Part shown: positions 42,538 through 51,923 of the stretch, piece by piece | Position numbering within the stretch: the first letter of the stretch is position 1 | Layout of the letters: the number at the start of each line of letters is the position of its first letter | NCBI GenBank assembly: GCA_963747835.1 | Contig: CAVVGO010000005.1 | Location: 868,001-932,000 of the forward strand | Origin: JAJPKK01 sp963747835 | Lineage (GTDB): Bacteria; Pseudomonadota; Alphaproteobacteria; Rhizobiales; Xanthobacteraceae | Direction: 5' to 3' | DNA: 64,000 nt | Notes under the pieces: generated by a model | What the model was told of the DNA's origin: nothing | The model's database searches: none | What the model saw: only the letters and a program-made list of their open reading frames with translations | Position numbers and translations under genes: made by a program

Positions 42538-42563
42538 GATGTCACTCGATGATGTCACTCGAT
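42538..42563. repeat. 13-bp tandem duplication at the accB-accC junction
   Basis: gatgtcactcgat occurs twice in a row (42538-42550 and 42551-42563). The second copy covers the accB stop codon; the first lies in the accB-accC spacer and duplicates the stop context. This is a small slippage event with no effect on either protein. Confidence 0.9.
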
Positions 42564-43019
42564 GATCATCAGCGGTTCGCCGAACTCCACCGGCTGGGCA
42601 TCCTCGAACAGGATCTGGACCACCGTGCCGGCCTTGGTGGCGGGAATCTGGTTGAGGGTCTTCATCGCCTCGATGACGAGCAACGTATCGCCGGCCTTGA
42701 CGACGGAGCCCACGTCGCAGAACGGCTTGGCCCCGGGCTCGGGAGCCCGATAGGCTGTACCCACCATCGGCGAGGCGATAACGCCCGGATGCTGCGATGG
42801 ATCAAGCGCGCCGGCCGGAATCGCCATCGGCAGCGGACGCGGCGCCTCTGAACCGGCGAACGCAGCAGCCGCGGCAGGCTGGCGGGCGACGCGGACCCGG
42901 AAGCCGTCCCGTTCGATCTCGATCTCGGTGAGCTTGGTTTCGTCGAGCAGCCGCGCGAGGGTGCGCACCATGTCTTCGTCGGCGGTGGGTTTTCCCGGCG
43001 TGTCGGCGCTGTCCGGCAC
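42555..43019 (-). CDS. accB: Acetyl-CoA carboxylase, biotin carboxyl carrier protein
   Basis: A 154-residue carrier whose C-terminal biotinyl domain is VGSVVKAGDTLLVIEAMKTL, with biotin attached to the Lys of EAMKT. The N-terminal helix LARLLDETKLTEIEIERDGF precedes a Pro/Ala-rich linker. The start is taken as GTG at 43019 (reading MPDSADTPGKP), which fits the usual N-terminus and lies 4 bases after the aroQ stop, implying translational coupling. The frame is open further upstream only through aroQ. Confidence 0.96.
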   Translation of the reverse strand: MPDSADTPGKPTADEDMVRTLARLLDETKLTEIEIERDGFRVRVARQPAAAAAFAGSEAPRPLPMAIPAGALDPSQHPGVIASPMVGTAYRAPEPGAKPFCDVGSVVKAGDTLLVIEAMKTLNQIPATKAGTVVQILFEDAQPVEFGEPLMIIE

Positions 43020-43023
43020 CGGC

Positions 43024-43476
43024 TCAGCTCCGCCCCGGCTTGGCGAGCGCGGCCAGTCCGTCAATCGCGAGCGCATAGCCGCCGATGCCGAAGCCGGCGA
43101 GCACCGCCTTGGCGGCGCGCGAAACATAGGAATGGTGGCGGAATTCCTCGCGGGCGTGGATGTTGGTGATGTGGACTTCGATGGTCGGCACTTGCGCCGC
43201 CACGATGGCGTCGAATATCGCAATTGACGTATGGGTGTAGGCGGCGGCGTTGAGGATGATGCCGGCGGCCTTGGTCTTGCCCGCCTCCTGAATCCAATCG
43301 ACGAGGTCGCCCTCGCGGTTCGACTGGCGGAACTCGACCGCGAGCGCGTGCCGGCGCGCCGCCTCCCGGCACAGCGCCTCGACATCCGCCAGGGTTGCGC
43401 GGCCGTATTTCTCCGGCTCGCGGGTACCGAGCAGGTTCAGGTTGGGGCCGTTGATCACGTAGATGATGTCCGACAT
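43024..43476 (-). CDS. aroQ: Type II 3-dehydroquinate dehydratase
   Basis: A 150-residue shikimate-pathway enzyme dehydrating 3-dehydroquinate. It has the N-terminal IYVINGPNLNLLGTREPEKY with the active-site lid Arg/Tyr, EFRQSNREGDLVDWIQEA, ILNAAAYTHTSIAIFDAI and EVHITNIHAREEFRHHSYVS with the catalytic His. It is the first gene of aroQ-accB-accC, a common alphaproteobacterial arrangement. A palindromic repeat lies about 50 bases upstream. Confidence 0.98.
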   Translation of the reverse strand: MSDIIYVINGPNLNLLGTREPEKYGRATLADVEALCREAARRHALAVEFRQSNREGDLVDWIQEAGKTKAAGIILNAAAYTHTSIAIFDAIVAAQVPTIEVHITNIHAREEFRHHSYVSRAAKAVLAGFGIGGYALAIDGLAALAKPGRS

Positions 43477-43524
43477 CGTTCCCGCGTGGCTGCGGCCCGG
43501 CCCGATCGACCGGTACGCGATAAA

Positions 43525-43590
43525 GCATGATCCCGAAAAGTTTCAGGCTTTTCGGACAAGATCATGCACCAAAGCATGATCCCGAAAAGC
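43525..43590. repeat. Hyphomicrobiales-type palindromic intergenic repeat, one full and one half unit
   Basis: The full unit reads gcatgatc, ccgaaaag, spacer, cttttcgg, spacer, gatcatgc (43525-43567), with both arm pairs exact complements. A second half unit (aagcatgatcccgaaaagc, 43572-43590) follows. Near-identical sequences are scattered through Bradyrhizobium and relatives as REP-like elements. It sits upstream of aroQ. Confidence 0.85.
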
Positions 43591-43684
43591 GGAGCGGTCG
43601 TTTCAACCCCTTTTGGTGGAGCGGTCCCAGCCGCCAAGGCGCAAAGCCGCTCCATATTCTTTGTTATTTTATGATCCGACGTGA

Positions 43685-43939
43685 TCATCTCCCGTTAGCA
43701 TCGGTGACCTTCTTTCCTGCCAACATCGATTTGATGAAATTGACGGCGAGTTCCCTCGCCTGTTCCGCGTCAATTCCGAAAATACGCTTGTCGTTAGCAA
43801 AAATGGCGGGTGCATGCACGCGGCAATAGTAGGTAGTTTCGCCTGGAACTTGGCAAGGAGCCGAGACCCGGACACATAACGGCTTCCGCCCCTCCTCGTC
43901 TTCCAAGAATCCATCAAGCTCAAAAATGTTTTCGGTCAT
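43685..43939 (-). CDS. Small hypothetical protein (DUF6968-like)
   Basis: An 84-residue soluble protein starting at the ATG at 43939: MTENIFELDGFLEDEEGRKP, CVRVSAPCQVPGETTYYCRV, RIFGIDAEQARELAVNFIKS. The beta-rich first half with a Cys-Arg-Val segment and the C-terminal helix resemble small proteins of unknown function in Bradyrhizobiaceae (DUF6968-type). Composition is lower in GC than its neighbours and it separates dsbA from aroQ, so it may be a late arrival. Confidence 0.6.
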   Translation of the reverse strand: MTENIFELDGFLEDEEGRKPLCVRVSAPCQVPGETTYYCRVHAPAIFANDKRIFGIDAEQARELAVNFIKSMLAGKKVTDANGR

Positions 43940-44104
43940 TGAGCTAATCCACCGGTCCAAGGGTGGGATCGGATCGCCATAAAGACACGCTGCATATCGA
44001 ACTGTGGCGGAAGCATCACAACGTGTGCCCGCAATTCTTCCGCGGCATCTCGCAACAGCGCTCAGGCTGGCGTCGCGAGCCTCGCTTAAACGGCGCGATC
44101 TCGC

Positions 44105-44920
44105 CTACGAGCACGTCGCCTTGCCGCACCGCGCGAAGGCCACCTTGGAGCGCAGCGCGTCGATGCCGACCGCGCCGACCACGACGTCGCTGCCCACGAT
44201 ATAGCTCGGCGTGCCGTTGAGCCCGAGCGTCTCGGCGAGCTTGAGGCTTTCCTCAAGCGAGACCTTGATCTCGTCGCTCGCCATGTCGGTGTTGAGCCGC
44301 GACATGTCCATGCCGACTTCCTTGGCGACCGCGAGCGCGCGCGCCTTGTCGGCCTGACCGCGGCCGCCAAGCAGCTTCTGGTGGAAGTCGAGGTATTTCT
44401 TGCCGGTCTTGTCCTGCATCCGCACTGCGACCGCGACCTTGGCGGCCTCCACCGATCCGGGGCCGAGTACCGGGAACTCCTTCAGGATGATCTTGAGCTT
44501 GGGATCGTCCTTCAGCAGTTCCAGCATGTCCGCCATGGCGCGCTTGCAGAAGCCGCAATTGTAATCGAAGAACTCGACCAGGGTGACGTCGCCCTTGGCA
44601 TTGCCGAGCACGACCTGGCGGCTCGAATTGAAGATCGTATCCGCGTTGCTCGCGACCGCGGCCTTGGCCTTTTCGGTTTCGGCGACGGCCTGGCGCTTGT
44701 CGAGCTCGGCGATGGCCTCCTGGAGCACTTCCGGATGGCTGATGATGTAATCCTTTATGACTTGCTCGATCTCGCTCTTCTGCGGCGCCGTGAACTCATC
44801 CGCGGCCACCGGGCCCGACGGGGCCAGCATCAGCAACGCGGCTGCACCGGCCAGGAGCATTGTCATCGAGCGCAATGTCATCGAGCGGATTGTCATCGAG
44901 CGCATCATAATCGGCATCAT
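44105..44920 (-). CDS. DsbA/Com1-family thiol:disulfide oxidoreductase
   Basis: A 271-residue exported thioredoxin-fold protein. The signal peptide is MTMLLAGAAALLMLAPSGPV. An N-terminal helix domain (IEQVIKDYIISHPEVLQEAI) is followed by the active site VEFFDYNCGFCKRAMADML (CGFC) and the cis-Pro loop LNGTPSYIVGSDVVVGAVG. This is the BdbD/Com1-like group (N-terminal helices, CxxC, inserted helical domain), which oxidises periplasmic thiols. The N-terminus carries repeated MTxRS units from a 15-bp tandem repeat, so the true start could be any of five ATGs between 44920 and 44866; 44872 or 44863 would give a clean signal peptide. Confidence 0.93.
   Translation of the reverse strand: MMPIMMRSMTIRSMTLRSMTMLLAGAAALLMLAPSGPVAADEFTAPQKSEIEQVIKDYIISHPEVLQEAIAELDKRQAVAETEKAKAAVASNADTIFNSSRQVVLGNAKGDVTLVEFFDYNCGFCKRAMADMLELLKDDPKLKIILKEFPVLGPGSVEAAKVAVAVRMQDKTGKKYLDFHQKLLGGRGQADKARALAVAKEVGMDMSRLNTDMASDEIKVSLEESLKLAETLGLNGTPSYIVGSDVVVGAVGIDALRSKVAFARCGKATCS
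44861..44905. repeat. Three 15-bp tandem repeats at the dsbA-like start
   Basis: tgtcatcgagcgcaa, tgtcatcgagcggat and tgtcatcgagcgcat follow each other (44861-44875, 44876-44890, 44891-44905). In frame they encode repeated M-T-x-R-S, each with its own ATG. This gives several alternative starts in the same frame ahead of the signal peptide. Confidence 0.9.
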
Positions 44921-44940
44921 GGGTCAGTCCTTGTTGCGAA

Positions 44941-46382
44941 TCAGGGAAACAAGCGTCGGGGTTGCGGCGGTTTGTAGCTCGCGATGTCGTCCGCCTTGAC
45001 CCATCCGGGCGATCCTATCGGAAATCGGGTCTTGGCGCGACTGGCAAGTTGACGGGCGGTCGGCAGGCTGCCGCGGTTGAAAGCCGCCTGGGCGGAGGCG
45101 AGATCGGCGCCGGCGAGATCGCCCTTGCGGCCTAAACGCGATCGCCAGATGGTCGTAGGCGTCGGGGATTTCCGAATCGGTCTGCAAGGCGAGGCGCAGA
45201 TTGGTGACCGCCTCCTCGACCAGGTTCGGATCGTTGGTCGAGACCAGCGCCTGACCGAGCAGTACGCGGATAAGGGTGGGGTCGGGCGCCAGCGCGATGG
45301 AGCGGCGCAGTGGCGACAGCGCCTCTTGGCCGCGGCCGGAATCGACCAGCGCCTGCCCCTTGAGCTCGTAAAAATAGGGGTTGTTGGGCTGGACCTGGAT
45401 CAGCGCGTCGATCTGGGTGATCGCGGTGCGCAAATCGGCGTGGCGATAATTCGAGACCGCGCGGGCATAACGTGCCGGCAGGCTGTTGTCGCTCATCGGA
45501 TAACGTCGGGCGAGGGTGTCGGGCCGGTCGAGGTATCCGAATAGCTTGGCCCGGGTGAGATCATGGCGTTGCTGCAACTCCGGGGGGTCTTTCTTGTCCC
45601 AGTAAGGGTTGGCTCGCGCGACTTCGGCAAGTGCCGCAATACGTTCCGCCGGCATCGGGTGCGATTGGATGTAGGGATCGGCATATTGCGACGAAAACAG
45701 CTGCTGGTCGGCGAACCGCTTGAAGGTGTCGTACATGCCTTTGGCGGACTGGCCCGACAGGGTGAGGAAATTGACTCCGGCGCGGTCGGCCTGCTCTTCC
45801 TGTTGCCGCGCATAGGCCATCAGCGTGCGCATGATCGATGATTTGCGGGCCGATGACGGCGGCCGCCGGATTACCGCTGGCACCGCCGCGGCTGGTCGCC
45901 GCCGCCGCCGCGGCGCCGACGCCGAGTATCATGGCGATGATGGAAGCGGTCTGGAGATTGGCAAGCTCGGTCCGCAGCTTCTGCAGGTGGCCGCCCGCGA
46001 TGTGGCCGGTCTCGTGGGCCATCACACCGATGATCTGGTTCGGTGTTTCGGCCTCCATCAGGGCGCCCGCATTGACGAAGATGCGCTTGGCGTCGATCAC
46101 GAAGGCGTTGAAGGCGCGGTCATCGATTATGACGACGCGGATATTGCGTTGGCCAAGGCCGGCGACGCGCAGGATCGGCTGCGAATAGTCGCGCAGAAGC
46201 TGTTCGATCTCGGCATCGCGGATGATCGGGAGCGATGCGGCCGGGTCCTTCTCCGCGGCATGCGCCGGCACCACCATCTGGGCGAACACCTGGGCGGTGC
46301 CGATCGCAATCGCAGCCGCCACCGCGATTCCGCGCGGCGCATGCAACAACCGCGGGCCTCGACTATGCATTTGCGGTGCCAT
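44941..46382 (-). CDS. M48-family metalloprotease with TPR tail (BepA/YfgC-like), two frameshifts
   Basis: Periplasmic zinc protease with a C-terminal TPR domain, like BepA, which takes part in outer-membrane protein quality control. A signal peptide lies at GIAVAAAIAIGTAQVFAQ (start at 46382; ATG at 46451 is an alternative). The zinc motif is GVMAHETGHIAGGH (HExxH). After a frameshift near 45830 the text continues RTLMAYARQQEEQADRAGVN with the third zinc ligand Glu, then HPMPAERIAALAEVARANPY. TPR repeats follow (NNPYFYELKGQALVDSGRGQ). A second shift near 45135 leads to the true end PPQPRRLFP at 44941. Both breaks look like sequence errors. Confidence 0.88.
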
Positions 46383-46522
46383 GAGAAATAGTCTTGCTAG
46401 ATTCCGTCGGGCCAAGCTAGGGACGGGGTCGTGCGCGGTCAATAAGGACATGCCCCAACGGTCGGTACCAATCCGCCAAATGCGGCGGGATGGGGGCGGC
46501 CGCGCCGTGGAGATGGACGGTC

Positions 46523-47703
46523 ATGCTCGAACCCCCGAAGCGTTTGCCGCGATGCTCGACGCGCGGCGATGTGCCCTCGTTCATGGTGATGGACGTGGTC
46601 GCGGCCGCTACCCGCCTCGAGGCCGTCGGGCGCCGCGTGATCCGTATGGAGATCGGCCAGCCGGCGGCGCCGGCGCCGTCGACCGCAATCGCGGCGGCCC
46701 GGGCCGCGCTCGAATGCCGGCCGGATCGGTTATACGCAGTCGCTCGGGATTCCGTCGCTGCGCCGGCGGATCGCGCAACATTATGGCGAGCGCTACGGAG
46801 CCGAGGTCGATCCCGAACGCATCGTGCTCACCACCGGCTCCTCGGCCGGTTTCATGCTGGCGTTCCTGGCGATGTTCGAGCCGGGAGACAGGGTCGCGAT
46901 CGCAGAGCCCATGCTACCCCCCCTATCGCAACGTCCTGGCGGCGCTCGGCTGCGAGGCCGTGCCGATCGAGGTGACGGCTGCAAACCGGTTCGCGCTTTC
47001 CCCCGAGGCACTGCTCGCGGCCCATCGCGAGCGACCGCTCAGCGGGGTGCTGGTCGCGAGCCCGGCCAATCCGACCGGGACCATGATGACGGCGGACGCG
47101 CTCGCCGCTCTGATCCGGGCCGCGGAGAGCGAGGGAATTGCGTTCATCTCCGACGAAATCTACCACGGCCTCGATTACGCATTTCCGGCGCGCACCGCGC
47201 TCGAGTTTTCCGAAAACGCCGTCGTCATCAATTCGTTCTCGAAATATTTCTGCATGACCGGATGGCGCATCGGCTGGATGGTGGTGCCGGACGCGCTGAT
47301 CAGGCCGATCGAGCGGCTGCAGCAGAACCTCGCGATCTCGGTGCCGACCTTGTCGCAGATCGCGGCCGAGGCGGCGTTCGATGGTTGCGACGAGATGGAG
47401 GCGATCAAGCACGGCTACGAGGCCAATCGGCGCCTGCTGGTGGATGGGTTGCCGCGGGCCGGCTTCGACAGCTTCCTGCCGGTGGACGGCGCCTTTTATC
47501 TTTATGCGGACGTGTCGCGCTTCTGCAACGACAGCCAGGAATTCGCCGGACGCATGCTTGACGAAGCCGGCGTCGCGGCGACACCCGGCGCCGATTTCGA
47601 TCCGGTCCATGGGCGAGGTTTTATGCGCTTCTGCTACGCCGGCGCGACTTCCGAAGTGAAGGAGGCGGTGGACCGCCTCGTCGGGTGGCTGGGCCGCGGG
47701 TGA
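46523..47703 (+). CDS. PLP-dependent class I/II aminotransferase, two frameshifts
   Basis: About 390 residues over three frames. The start region is FMVMDVVAAATRLEAVGRRV then IRMEIGQPAAPAP. After a shift near 46715 the text reads GRIGYTQSLGIPSLRRRIAQ and VLTTGSSAGFMLAFLAMFEP. After a second shift in a run of seven c near 46917 it reads CYPPYRNVLAALGCEAVPIE, VASPANPTGTMMTADAL, and VINSFSKYFCMTGWRIGWM with the PLP-binding Lys. The substrate is unclear; relatives are annotated as aspartate or valine-pyruvate type aminotransferases. It is divergent from the M48 gene. Confidence 0.87.
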
Positions 47704-47862
47704 GGGACTAGGCTGCGCGGACAAACCTATTGACGCAAGAATCGCACCGCTCGTTTCGAGCGCGACGTATGGCAGTCGATCAGAAATGTGATGTTCGGCA
47801 CTCCTTCCGCGACGATCACCGGTAGACTCGCTTTTGTAGATTCCGAGAAGGAGAAACCGAAC

Positions 47863-49016
47863 ATGGGCGATCCGAGCCAATTGCCGCCCGCTGGGCGCAC
47901 TCCACAGGTTCATCCGAAGCCCGCAATGGTTCCTCAGAAGCCCGCGAGCCCTTCGCCGCCGGGCCCTGGCTGGCACGGCGAGGAAAGCTGGAGCACTGCG
48001 TCGGCTGACGACCCTATCGCGAATGTCAGTGTCCATGGGACCAAGGGCAAGCAGTCTCTTGAGATGTGGCTGAACATCGCCGAACCCATGACCGTAGGCG
48101 AAAAAGATGTTCCGAAAGCCGACGCCCGCGCCCGGGCGTTGGATGTCAATAATCGCGAGCTGCTCGACTTCGCCACCAACCAGAAGACGCAAGGACGTGG
48201 CGTTCCAATGCAGCCGGTTCCGCCCCCGCGGCCGCCAATTTCAGTGGCGCAGGATCCAAGCGCGCTGGTCACGAGGCGGTTCAGCGAGATTACCGAGATG
48301 CGCGCCATCTTCGATGAAGCCGTTGCCAGCATCAAGGACCCCGCCAGTCTCAAGCCGACCGAGCTCAAGAAGCGCATCAACGGCAAGGTCTGGGAAATCA
48401 TCAAAACCGGAGCGTCTTCGGACGCCGCCAAGGTCCGCGCAGCATTGCAGACCATTGGCGCGGAAAACGTTCCGGGCAAAGGTTACCGCCTCAGGCTTGC
48501 CCCAACGCCGGAACCGCCATCGGCCCCAACACCTCAATCACCGTCAGAAGGCTCTCCCAGTGCCGAGCCCGGTGGGAAGCTGCTTGGGCGGACGATGGCA
48601 GCCGCCGGCGGGGCCGCAATCGCCGGAGATGTCCTCGTGCAACTGCACGAAGGACGCCCGGTTGAGGCTGCAAAGACCGCGGCGATAAGCGGCGGAGCGA
48701 TGTACGTCCTCGGCAAGGTTCCGGCGCTCGCTCCCTTGGCGGTGATGTGCTCGACCATCTCCGCGTCGAAGGATCCGAAAATCCGGGAAGATTTTTTGCC
48801 GCCGGTGACTGGGTTGCGGAGAGAACTCACCCTATCGTTGGAGGTCTCGCCGCGGCAGGTGTCGCCACAGGTGAGTTGGTGTTCCAGGGAACCTTCGGGG
48901 TGACCGGCAGGGCAATCGGCCAGGGCGCGGCCGTGGTCTACATCCGTGCCACGTCCGATGAGTACACATTAGTCCCATGGAGGTCGGAGCTTTGGGCCGA
49001 CATCTTCGGGGACTAG
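47863..49016 (+). CDS. Hypothetical protein with proline-rich start and hydrophobic Gly/Ala region, one frameshift
   Basis: Start at 47863 (MGDPSQLPPAGRTPQVHPKP) after aaggag. The first 75 residues are proline-rich. A soluble middle part follows (NIAEPMTVGEKDVPKADARA, SEITEMRAIFDEAVASIKDP, LKPTELKKRINGKVWEIIKT). Next is a Gly/Ala-rich hydrophobic stretch (RTMAAAGGAAIAGDVLVQLH). A frameshift in a T-run (48791-48796) separates REDF from FAAGDWVAERTHPIVGGLAA; with it repaired the protein ends VPWRSELWADIFGD at 49016, about 385 residues. The layout (disordered head, glycine-rich hydrophobic helices, short C-terminal tail) recalls secreted effector or toxin-like proteins, but no family is recognised. 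Confidence 0.55.
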
Positions 49017-49485
49017 AATGAGGTGGACTCGGTCGTAGGGTAGGTAAAGGCGCTCTTCGCGCCGTGCGTACGCGCGCAAACTGAGCAGCGTGGACACGCT
49101 TCGCTGCGCCACCGCGGAGATCATGCGGATCGGGACCGAAGCCCGCCCGCTGGCGGCCGTGCGGCGCGCGCTCGTCGAGACGGTGTTGCAACGCTTCGCA
49201 TCGAGACGCGGCGTGCGCACAATTCCTGTCGTCGTACCGAACGATCCGACCGCTGTGATGCGCGCGGCGTCGCCGAGGTGACGCCAGCGAATCTCGGAAT
49301 CAAGGCGTGAGCGGCTCATACTTTCATATGACCGGATTGTTCCGAAGGTTGGATGGCAGAGCGTGCCAAAAGGCCCGCAAAATGGACCCGTAAGTTTTTT
49401 TCAAGAAACGTGGCGAGCAACTCAAAATTCGTTTCCGCGGCTGGGTCGGTTCCCGGCGTGCCCACCAACCATCGAACCACGGAGA
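49017..49485. other. Gene-free spacer
   Basis: About 470 bases with only non-homologous short open frames on both strands. It should contain the promoter of the epoxide hydrolase gene. Nothing else is recognised. Confidence 0.45.
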
Positions 49486-49491
49486 ATGACC

Positions 49492-50784
49492 ATGTCCACG
49501 GACTTTTCATCGCCCACACGGCGCGACCTGCTTGCCACCGCGGCCGCCGCGGGCGCCTTTGGCCTTGCCACCTCTGTACCCGCGGCTGCGGCGGGCGCGG
49601 CGGCCGAAGGCGACGCGATCCGCCCCTTCCGGGTCAATGTTCCGGAAGAGGCGCTCGTCGATCTGCGCAGGCGCATAAACGCGACAAAGTGGCCTGAGCG
49701 GGAAACCGTAGCGGATGCGACGCAAGGCGTGCGGCTCGCGACGATGCGCGAACTCGCGCGCTATTGGGAAAAAGATTACGATTGGCGCAAGGTCGAATCG
49801 AGGCTGAACGCCTTGCCGCAATTCGTGACCGAGATCGACGGGCTGGACATTCATTTCATCCAGGTTCGTTCGAGGAATCCGAATGCGCTTCCGGTGATCG
49901 TCACGCACGGGTGGCCCGGATCGATCATCGAGCAGTTGAAGATCATCGACCCGCTGACGAACCCGACGGCCCACGGCGGCAGCGCATCGGACGCGTTCGA
50001 CGTCGTGATCCCGTCGCTGCCTGGACACGGCTTTTCGGGCAAGCCGACCGCGACCGGCTGGGACCCCATCCGCATCGCACGCGCCTGGACCGTGCTGATG
50101 AAGCGCCTCGGATACACGCGATTTGTGGCGCAAGGCGGCGATTGGGGGAATGCCGTTACGGAGCAGATGGCGCTGCAGACGCCGCCCGGATTGATCGGCA
50201 TGCACACCAACATGCCGGCCACCGTCCCAGCCGACGTTGCGAAGGCTCTCCAGTTCGGCGAACCGCCTCCTTCTGGCCTCTCAGCCGACGAGAGGCACGC
50301 GTGGGATCAACTCGACTTTTTCTACAAGCACGGTGTTGGTTACGCCCAGGAGATGGCGAACCGTCCGCAGACGCTGTATGGGATCGAGGATTCGCCGGTC
50401 GGCCTTGCCGCCTGGATGCTCGACCACGATGCGGCCAGTGAGGCGCTCATCGCGCGCGTCTTCGACGGTCAGACTGAAGGCCTGACGCGCGACGACATCC
50501 TCGAAAATGTCACGCTCTACTGGTTGACGAATACGGCGGTCTCTTCTGCTCGTCTCTATTGGGAAAGCAAGCTTGCCTTTTTCGCCCCGAAAGGTGTCCC
50601 GATCCCGGCTGCCGTGAGTGTCTTTCCCGATGAGATCTATGCGGCCCCGCGGAGCTGGACAGAGAAGGCCTATCCCAAACTGATTTATTACAACCGGCTC
50701 GAAAAGGGCGGCCACTTTGCCGCTTGGGAACAGCCGGACATTTTCACCAAGGAGCTCAGGGCGTCATTCAAATCGCTGCGCTGA
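49492..50784 (+). CDS. Epoxide hydrolase with Tat signal (EHN domain, alpha/beta hydrolase)
   Basis: A 430-residue exported enzyme opening epoxides to diols. A twin-arginine signal is present: SPTRRDLLATAAAAGAFGLA. Residues about 45-150 are the epoxide-hydrolase N-terminal domain (FRVNVPEEALVDLRRRINAT, YWEKDYDWRKVESRLNALPQ). The hydrolase core has the oxyanion motif THGWPGSIIEQLK, the nucleophile GGDWGNAVTEQM (Asp) and the final KGGHFAAWEQP (His). The start at 49492 is best placed after ggaga; 49486 is possible. Relatives act on juvenile-hormone-like or xenobiotic epoxides; the substrate here is unknown. A GST gene lies next to it in convergent orientation. Confidence 0.92.
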   Translation: MSTDFSSPTRRDLLATAAAAGAFGLATSVPAAAAGAAAEGDAIRPFRVNVPEEALVDLRRRINATKWPERETVADATQGVRLATMRELARYWEKDYDWRKVESRLNALPQFVTEIDGLDIHFIQVRSRNPNALPVIVTHGWPGSIIEQLKIIDPLTNPTAHGGSASDAFDVVIPSLPGHGFSGKPTATGWDPIRIARAWTVLMKRLGYTRFVAQGGDWGNAVTEQMALQTPPGLIGMHTNMPATVPADVAKALQFGEPPPSGLSADERHAWDQLDFFYKHGVGYAQEMANRPQTLYGIEDSPVGLAAWMLDHDAASEALIARVFDGQTEGLTRDDILENVTLYWLTNTAVSSARLYWESKLAFFAPKGVPIPAAVSVFPDEIYAAPRSWTEKAYPKLIYYNRLEKGGHFAAWEQPDIFTKELRASFKSLR

Positions 50785-50975
50785 GTTCCACGGCGCGGAC
50801 GGCGGCGTGACGTCGTCCGCAACCACCTTGGGGAATTATACGGAGAAAATCGGGGTTGTGGGTTCCGGGCTCGCCGTTTCACGGCGCCCCGGGACGACAA
50901 AAGCGCTTTGTCGGACCAACCGGACACCCGTGGTCGAGCGTCAGCGGCCCATGACCGAACCCGCCGCCGGTCGTT

Positions 50976-51632
50976 TCAGAACTCGACGTCGAGTTCCTCC
51001 ATTTCGTCGGGTTCGTTCTTGGCGGCCTCGATCCATTCGCCCATGTGGGGCATCGCCATGATGGTCTTGCAATACGCGGTGCAGACCGGATCGATCTTTA
51101 CGTGATAAGTGAGGAAACGGCTGCAAACCGGCGCATACATGGCGTCGGCCATGCACGGAGCCGCGCCAAACAGGAACGGCCCCTTGAATGTGCCAATGCA
51201 GTCGTGCCAGATCGTCACGATGCGGTCGATGTCGGCCTGGGCGCCGGCCCACACCTTGAACTTCGGGTAATCACCCTTGATGTTCATCGGCAAGGCGGAA
51301 CGCATGTTGCTGAAGCCCGAATGCATCTCGCCCGATATCGAACGGCAGCGTGCGCGGGCGGCGGCGTCCTTGGGCAAGAGCCCTGCCTCAGGGAACTGCT
51401 CATTGAGATATTCCGCGATGGCCAGCGTGTCCCACACCTTGATGCTGCCATTGGTGAGCGATGGTACCAGGAAAGACGGCGACAGCAGCAACAGCTCAGC
51501 CCGGGTCGACGGATCGTCGGCCGAGACGACCTGCTCGTCGAAGTCGAGCCCGGCCATCTTGCACAGCAGCCAGCCGCGCAAGGACCACGAGCCGTAGTTC
51601 TTGCTCGCTATCATGAGCTTGGGCTTGTCCAT
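50976..51632 (-). CDS. Glutathione S-transferase family protein
   Basis: A 218-residue cytosolic GST starting at the ATG at 51632. The N-terminal thioredoxin-like domain is LMIASKNYGSWSLRGWLLCK, with the Ser/Tyr active-site region, then LLSPSFLVPSLTNG and the glutathione-binding DTLAIAEYLNEQFPEAGLLP. The C-terminal all-helical domain ends PHMGEWIEAAKNEPDEMEEL. It resembles the maleylacetoacetate-isomerase-like/zeta-side group of bacterial GSTs. It is convergent with the epoxide hydrolase gene and divergent from phaZ. Confidence 0.92.
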   Translation of the reverse strand: MDKPKLMIASKNYGSWSLRGWLLCKMAGLDFDEQVVSADDPSTRAELLLLSPSFLVPSLTNGSIKVWDTLAIAEYLNEQFPEAGLLPKDAAARARCRSISGEMHSGFSNMRSALPMNIKGDYPKFKVWAGAQADIDRIVTIWHDCIGTFKGPFLFGAAPCMADAMYAPVCSRFLTYHVKIDPVCTAYCKTIMAMPHMGEWIEAAKNEPDEMEELDVEF

Positions 51633-51923
51633 CCGCAACTTTCCCCCTGCTTGCCCTGCTTGCCGGCCCCAGACCGGCCCGCCAGACACCGTATTAATCC
51701 AGAAAGTACAACCTTTTACGGTGACTTTCTCGCGTTGGCCACGCGTCGCCTGAAGGCCGCCTGTACGTCGCCCCCTCGGCCCCGCCCAATCCTGTGCGCA
51801 ACCACCGCCAACCAATTGCCAACGATGTGCAAAATTTTGTCGCACCGCAACAGGAATTACACTAGCCTCCAAGACTGGGGTAACGGATGAACGGTGACCG
51901 GACCGGGCATCCAAGGGGTGCAA

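Noticed and set aside
41215..42552. 445-codon plus-strand open frame opposite accC
   Set aside because: Antisense shadow of accC; composition is explained by accC codon use.
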